A DNA stretch of 27,504 nt from Halobacteriales archaeon QH_10_70_21 (lineage in GTDB: Archaea; Halobacteriota; Halobacteria; Halobacteriales; Haloarculaceae): positions 1-27,504 of the forward strand of contig PXQM01000189.1 of NCBI GenBank assembly GCA_003021325.1. The letters run 5' to 3'. The notes under the pieces were generated by a model, which was given only the letters and a program-made list of their open reading frames with translations, was not told the DNA's origin and did no database searches. Position 1 is the first letter of the stretch; every line of letters begins with the position of its first letter. Positions 25,043-27,504 of this stretch are shown here, in pieces. Position numbers and translations under genes: made by a program.

Positions 25043-25070
25043 GTACGACCTTATATAGATATTATCGTAC
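25043..25070. promoter_or_regulatory. Inverted repeat, operator candidate upstream of amt
   Basis: GTACGA (25043-25048) and its reverse complement TCGTAC (25065-25070) flank a 16-bp AT-rich core around TTATATAGATATTA. Arms of 6 bp around two helical turns fit a dimer site; an Lrp-type protein is a natural guess. Confidence 0.45.
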
Positions 25071-25178
25071 CCAAGACCGAACGGGTGTCCACCAACCCGG
25101 TAATGTATTTGATATATTCAACTCCAACATTTATGTAGTGGTGTTCCATCACGCTCTCACGTGACTCGGAAGACAAAC

Positions 25179-25250
25179 ATGGTTGAAAGACCCCAAAACA
25201 TGGACGGACTTCCAAACGTAGCTGCGAGTAGAACGGAGGTGAAGGTATGA
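25179..25250 (+). CDS. Possible 23-codon leader ORF overlapping amt
   Basis: The ATG at 25179 opens a 23-residue frame, [20 protein letters not shown] and three more residues, ending at TGA 25248-25250. The stop overlaps the amt start as ATGA. Its last codons contain the amt Shine-Dalgarno site. It may be a leader peptide coupling its own translation to amt, or chance. The composition is not acidic, which argues weakly against a stable protein. Confidence 0.35.
   Translation: MVERPQNMDGLPNVAASRTEVKV
25235..25242 (+). promoter_or_regulatory. Strong Shine-Dalgarno site of amt
   Basis: GGAGGTGA matches the anti-SD of archaeal 16S rRNA and ends 4 nt before the amt ATG at 25247. It fixes that start (an in-frame TAG lies at 25229-25231) and sets amt apart from the leaderless genes nearby. 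Confidence 0.75.
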
Positions 25251-26587
25251 TCGACGCGCTGGCACTGCAGACCGAACCGGCGGCCATCGCCGACGCCGTC
25301 AACGAGACGTGGATCCTGACGGTGACGTTCCTCATCTTCTTCATGCACGCGGGCTTCGCGATGCTGGAGGCGGGGCAGGTACGCTCCAAGAACGTCGCGA
25401 ACCAGCTCACGAAGAACATGCTGACGTGGGCCGTCGGCGTCATGGTGTTCTTCGTCCTCGGTACCGGCATCGCGAGTCTGGCGACCGGCCAGGGCTTCTC
25501 GCCCGCCGCCGGTGCCGGCGGCTACGTCGGTTGGTTGTACGGTGCGGTCTTCGCGATGACCGCCGCGACCATCGTCTCGGGAGCCGTCGCAGGACGCGCG
25601 AAGCTCCGTGCGTACATCGCCTACACCTTCCTGCTGGCAGCCGTCATCTACCCGGTGGTCATCGCGATGACGTGGGCGGCCCCCGAGACGGGGTTCGTCG
25701 AACAGCTCGTCGGCACCCCGTTCTCGGACTTCGCCGGCGGGATGATCGTCCACGGTATGGGCGGTATCGCCGGCCTCACGGCCGCGGCCATCCTCGGCCC
25801 GCGGATGGACCGCTACGACGAGGGCGGCTCGGTGAACGTCATCCCCGGCCACTCGATGACCTTCGCGGTGCTGGGGACGCTCATGCTCTGTTTCGGCTGG
25901 TACGGCTTCAACGTCGGCACCGCCGGAGCCTTCGACACCGGCGGGGCGGGCGTGAACACCCTCGGCCAGGTGGCCATGACCACGACGGTCGCCATGGGGA
26001 TGGGCGCGATCGGCTCCGCCGCCGTCGCGCTCATCAGGTCCGGCAAGGTCGACACCCTGTACACCGCAAACGGGATGCTCGCCGGACTGGCCGCCATCAC
26101 CGCCATCCCGAACACGACCCACTGGTGGGGTGCGCTGCTCGTGGGTACCCTCGCAGGGATTCAGCTGCCGCTCGTCTTCGACTTCGTCTCCGAGCGGCTC
26201 GGCATCGACGACGTCTGTGCGGTCTTCCCCGTCCACGGCAGTGCGGGCGTGCTCGGCGCACTCCTGATGCCGTTCGTCGCGCTGCCGGGTGCCTTCGAGG
26301 CGTCCGTCGCCGGCAAGTTCATCGCCCAGGTCACCGGCGTCGTCCTCATCGGTGGCTGGACGATTACCGCGACCGCCCTCGTCTGGTTCGTGTTCAAGCT
26401 CGCCGGGCAGGCCCGCGTCTCCCCGGAGCACGAGCGCAACGGGCTCGACATCTCCGAGCACGGCACCAACACCTACCCCGAGTTCGGCCGCGGCTCCAGC
26501 GGCCCGACCGCCACCGACGGCGGGCGCAACGTTGCCGCCGGCAACGCCGTCGAGGACGACGGCATCATCCGCCCCGGCCCTCGCTGA
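25247..26587 (+). CDS. amt: Ammonium transporter
   Basis: A 446-residue Amt/MEP/Rh-family ammonium channel, 11 membrane helices with the N-terminus outside. Typical parts are [40 protein letters not shown] with the first twin-His pore residue, [37 protein letters not shown] and [20 protein letters not shown] with the second His. The cytosolic tail, where P-II proteins bind, ends oddly: after [18 protein letters not shown] the last residues read [10 protein letters not shown], and a P-II gene body begins in the next frame at once. The tail may therefore be a fusion scar (see the P-II entry). Expression probably rises when nitrogen is scarce. Confidence 0.95.
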   Translation: MIDALALQTEPAAIADAVNETWILTVTFLIFFMHAGFAMLEAGQVRSKNVANQLTKNMLTWAVGVMVFFVLGTGIASLATGQGFSPAAGAGGYVGWLYGAVFAMTAATIVSGAVAGRAKLRAYIAYTFLLAAVIYPVVIAMTWAAPETGFVEQLVGTPFSDFAGGMIVHGMGGIAGLTAAAILGPRMDRYDEGGSVNVIPGHSMTFAVLGTLMLCFGWYGFNVGTAGAFDTGGAGVNTLGQVAMTTTVAMGMGAIGSAAVALIRSGKVDTLYTANGMLAGLAAITAIPNTTHWWGALLVGTLAGIQLPLVFDFVSERLGIDDVCAVFPVHGSAGVLGALLMPFVALPGAFEASVAGKFIAQVTGVVLIGGWTITATALVWFVFKLAGQARVSPEHERNGLDISEHGTNTYPEFGRGSSGPTATDGGRNVAAGNAVEDDGIIRPGPR

Positions 26588-26841
26588 CGGTCACGAACGT
26601 CTCCGGCCGCGGCTCCCAGCCCGCCAAGACGGGCCAGTGGCGCGGCGAGGAGTACAGCGTCGACCTCCACCAGAAGGTGAAGGTCGAGTGCGTCGTCGCG
26701 GACATCCCCGCCGAGGACGTCGCCGAGGCCATCCAGGAGACCGCGAAGACGGGCGAACCCGGTGACGGCAAGGTGTTCATCCTCCCGGTCGAGGACGCCT
26801 ACCAGATCCGGACCGGCGAGGTCGGACGGTCCGCGGTGTAG
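26581..26841 (+). pseudogene. glnK: P-II nitrogen regulatory protein (GlnK/GlnB), 5' end missing
   Basis: From 26581 the frame reads [20 protein letters not shown], then [16 protein letters not shown] (T-loop with its tyrosine), [20 protein letters not shown] and [20 protein letters not shown], ending at TAG 26839-26841. These are residues about 25 to the end of a P-II protein. P-II trimers bind ATP, ADP and 2-oxoglutarate and block Amt. The first strand and helix are missing and the frame has no usable ATG. The end of amt, DDGIIRP in another frame, resembles the missing start (AIIRPDKL in relatives). So either about 15 codons plus one base were lost inside a once normal glnK, or amt and glnK were fused. 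As written it cannot give a working P-II. Confidence 0.8.
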
Positions 26842-26842
26842 C

Positions 26843-27286
26843 GTGCCCGACCCACTCGACGAGCGAATCGTCGCCGCGCTCTGTCGGGACGGTCGCGCGG
26901 ACGTCCGGTCGGTCGCCGACGCGGCCGACACGGTCCCGACGACGGTACAGGACCGCATCGAGACGCTCGAGGGCGAGGACGTCATCGAGGGCTACACAGC
27001 CCGCGTCGACTACGAGGCGCTCGGTTACCGGACGGCGGTCGTCCGGCTCCGCGTCGACCTCGCGGACGTCGGCGACGTGACGACGCGGCTCCGCGAGACG
27101 TCCCCGTTCGTGACCGTCTACGAGACGAGCGGGCCGTACACGGTCTTCGCGGTCGGCAAGTTCGAGGACGACTCGGCCCTCGCCGGCTGTCTGCGCGAGC
27201 TGCACGCGGACCCGAACGTCGACGGCGTCGACTGCTCGGTCGTCTCGACCGTCCGCGAGGGCGACCCCCCCATCGCGGGGGAGTGA
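26843..27286 (+). CDS. Lrp/AsnC-family transcriptional regulator
   Basis: A 147-residue regulator with the same plan as the Lrp at 16762-17214: a helix-turn-helix (IVAALCRDGRADVRSVADAA, TVPTTVQDRIETLEGEDVIE) and a RAM domain (TAVVRLRVDLADVGDVTTRL, VTVYETSGPYTVFAVGKFED). The start is GTG at 26843, one base after the P-II stop, so it belongs to the amt transcript. Its helix-turn-helix differs clearly from the first Lrp. A role in amt or glnA control is inferred from position only. It converges on the tenA-like gene. Confidence 0.88.
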   Translation: MPDPLDERIVAALCRDGRADVRSVADAADTVPTTVQDRIETLEGEDVIEGYTARVDYEALGYRTAVVRLRVDLADVGDVTTRLRETSPFVTVYETSGPYTVFAVGKFEDDSALAGCLRELHADPNVDGVDCSVVSTVREGDPPIAGE

Positions 27287-27313
27287 GCCGGCAATCGGAC
27301 CGCTTCTTTCGCC

Positions 27314-27504
27314 TCAGAGATCCCACCCCTCCAGGGTGTAGGCCATCTCCCAGAACCGGTACTCGAGCTTCGCGCTCCGGCGGAACGCCGCCTCCATCGC
27401 GTCGTGCTCGCCGGGATACCGCTCGCCGCACCGGTCGACGAACTCGCGGCACCACGCCGTTGCCTCGCGGAACTCCTCGCCGGTGTACGTCTCGATGAAC
27501 GGGG
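27314..27504 (-). CDS. tenA: TenA/thiaminase II family protein, C-terminal part
   Basis: Only the last 63 codons are in the window; the 5' part lies beyond 27504. The frame reads FIETYTGEEFREATAWCREF, then YPGEHDAMEAAFRRSAKLEY and RFWEMAYTLEGWDL before TGA at 27314-27316. This is the C-terminal helix pair of TenA proteins, including the E-x2-FW-x-MAY pattern that holds the catalytic glutamate. TenA hydrolyses aminopyrimidine breakdown products to salvage thiamine. Confidence 0.8.
   Translation of the reverse strand, partial: PFIETYTGEEFREATAWCREFVDRCGERYPGEHDAMEAAFRRSAKLEYRFWEMAYTLEGWDL

Larger units (their letters stand above)
24869..25246 (+). promoter_or_regulatory. Long AT-rich leader and promoter region of amt
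   Basis: The first 140 bp are GC-rich with a small hairpin (CCGCG-TAG-CGCGG near 24952-24964) that may lie at the hemB transcript end. From about 25015 to 25180 the DNA is strikingly AT-rich. It holds an inverted repeat (25043-25070), TATA-like patches such as GATATATTC (25111-25119) and TTTATG (25130-25135), and then a short ORF that overlaps amt. The long leader is unusual among the mostly leaderless genes here and suggests regulated expression. Confidence 0.5.

Noticed and set aside
25051..25470. Minus-strand frame over the amt start
   Set aside because: Half lies opposite amt and the rest in its AT-rich promoter; no domain is seen.
1..27504. CRISPR array, tRNA, rRNA, prophage or toxin-antitoxin pair
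   Set aside because: Looked for repeat-spacer patterns, T-loop motifs, rRNA-like stretches, phage genes and paired small genes; none was found.

Overview
The window is 27.5 kb of high-GC DNA from a halophilic archaeon (class Halobacteria). The signs are very acidic proteins, a twin-arginine lipoprotein, archaeal ribosomal protein L40e, family-4 uracil-DNA glycosylase, archaeal Trm1, and TATA-like patches 25-35 nt before start codons (leaderless or short-leader transcripts). I cannot name the species. Almost all of it looks like core chromosome; I see no prophage, CRISPR array, rRNA or tRNA.

Layout. 1-4400: 5' part of an aldehyde ferredoxin oxidoreductase gene (frameshifted), a CPA-type cation/proton antiporter with TrkA domains, an MBL hydrolase and a broken HTH-protein gene, all on the minus strand. 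4375-5061: no gene seen. 5062-9860: serS, two small zinc-ribbon genes, an NTF2-like protein, tsr3, an enolase-superfamily protein, rpl40e and a second MBL hydrolase. 9885-10650: a decayed sensor kinase gene carrying a 111-bp insertion with terminal inverted repeats. 10760-12109: a small acidic protein, a DUF99 protein and a family-4 UDG. 12425-15361: a phosphonate-type ABC importer (phnD-phnC-phnE). 15489-16133: hisH. 16350-18667: a tiny ORF, an Lrp-family regulator and divergent glnA. 18944-22803: PAP2 phosphatase, YihY-like membrane protein, trm1 and a SWIM zinc-finger protein. 23039-24868: DedA-like protein and hemB. 25179-27286: leader ORF, ammonium transporter amt, a P-II (glnK) gene lacking its 5' end, and a second Lrp/AsnC regulator. 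27314-end: 3' end of a tenA-like gene.

Nitrogen is the clearest theme. Lrp/glnA and amt/P-II/AsnC lie about 8 kb apart, and both promoter regions carry inverted repeats that could be operators. The phn importer stands alone, with no C-P lyase genes nearby.

The most notable feature is the number of damaged genes: aldehyde oxidoreductase, HTH protein, zinc ribbon, sensor kinase and P-II. Several need only one-base changes for repair, so sequencing or assembly indels must be excluded before biological meaning is assigned. I found no convincing new multi-gene system. The best leads are the insertion element in the kinase gene, the amt/P-II junction, the amt leader with its overlapping short ORF, and the operator-like palindromes at glnA, the 16.46-kb ORF and the aldehyde oxidoreductase gene.
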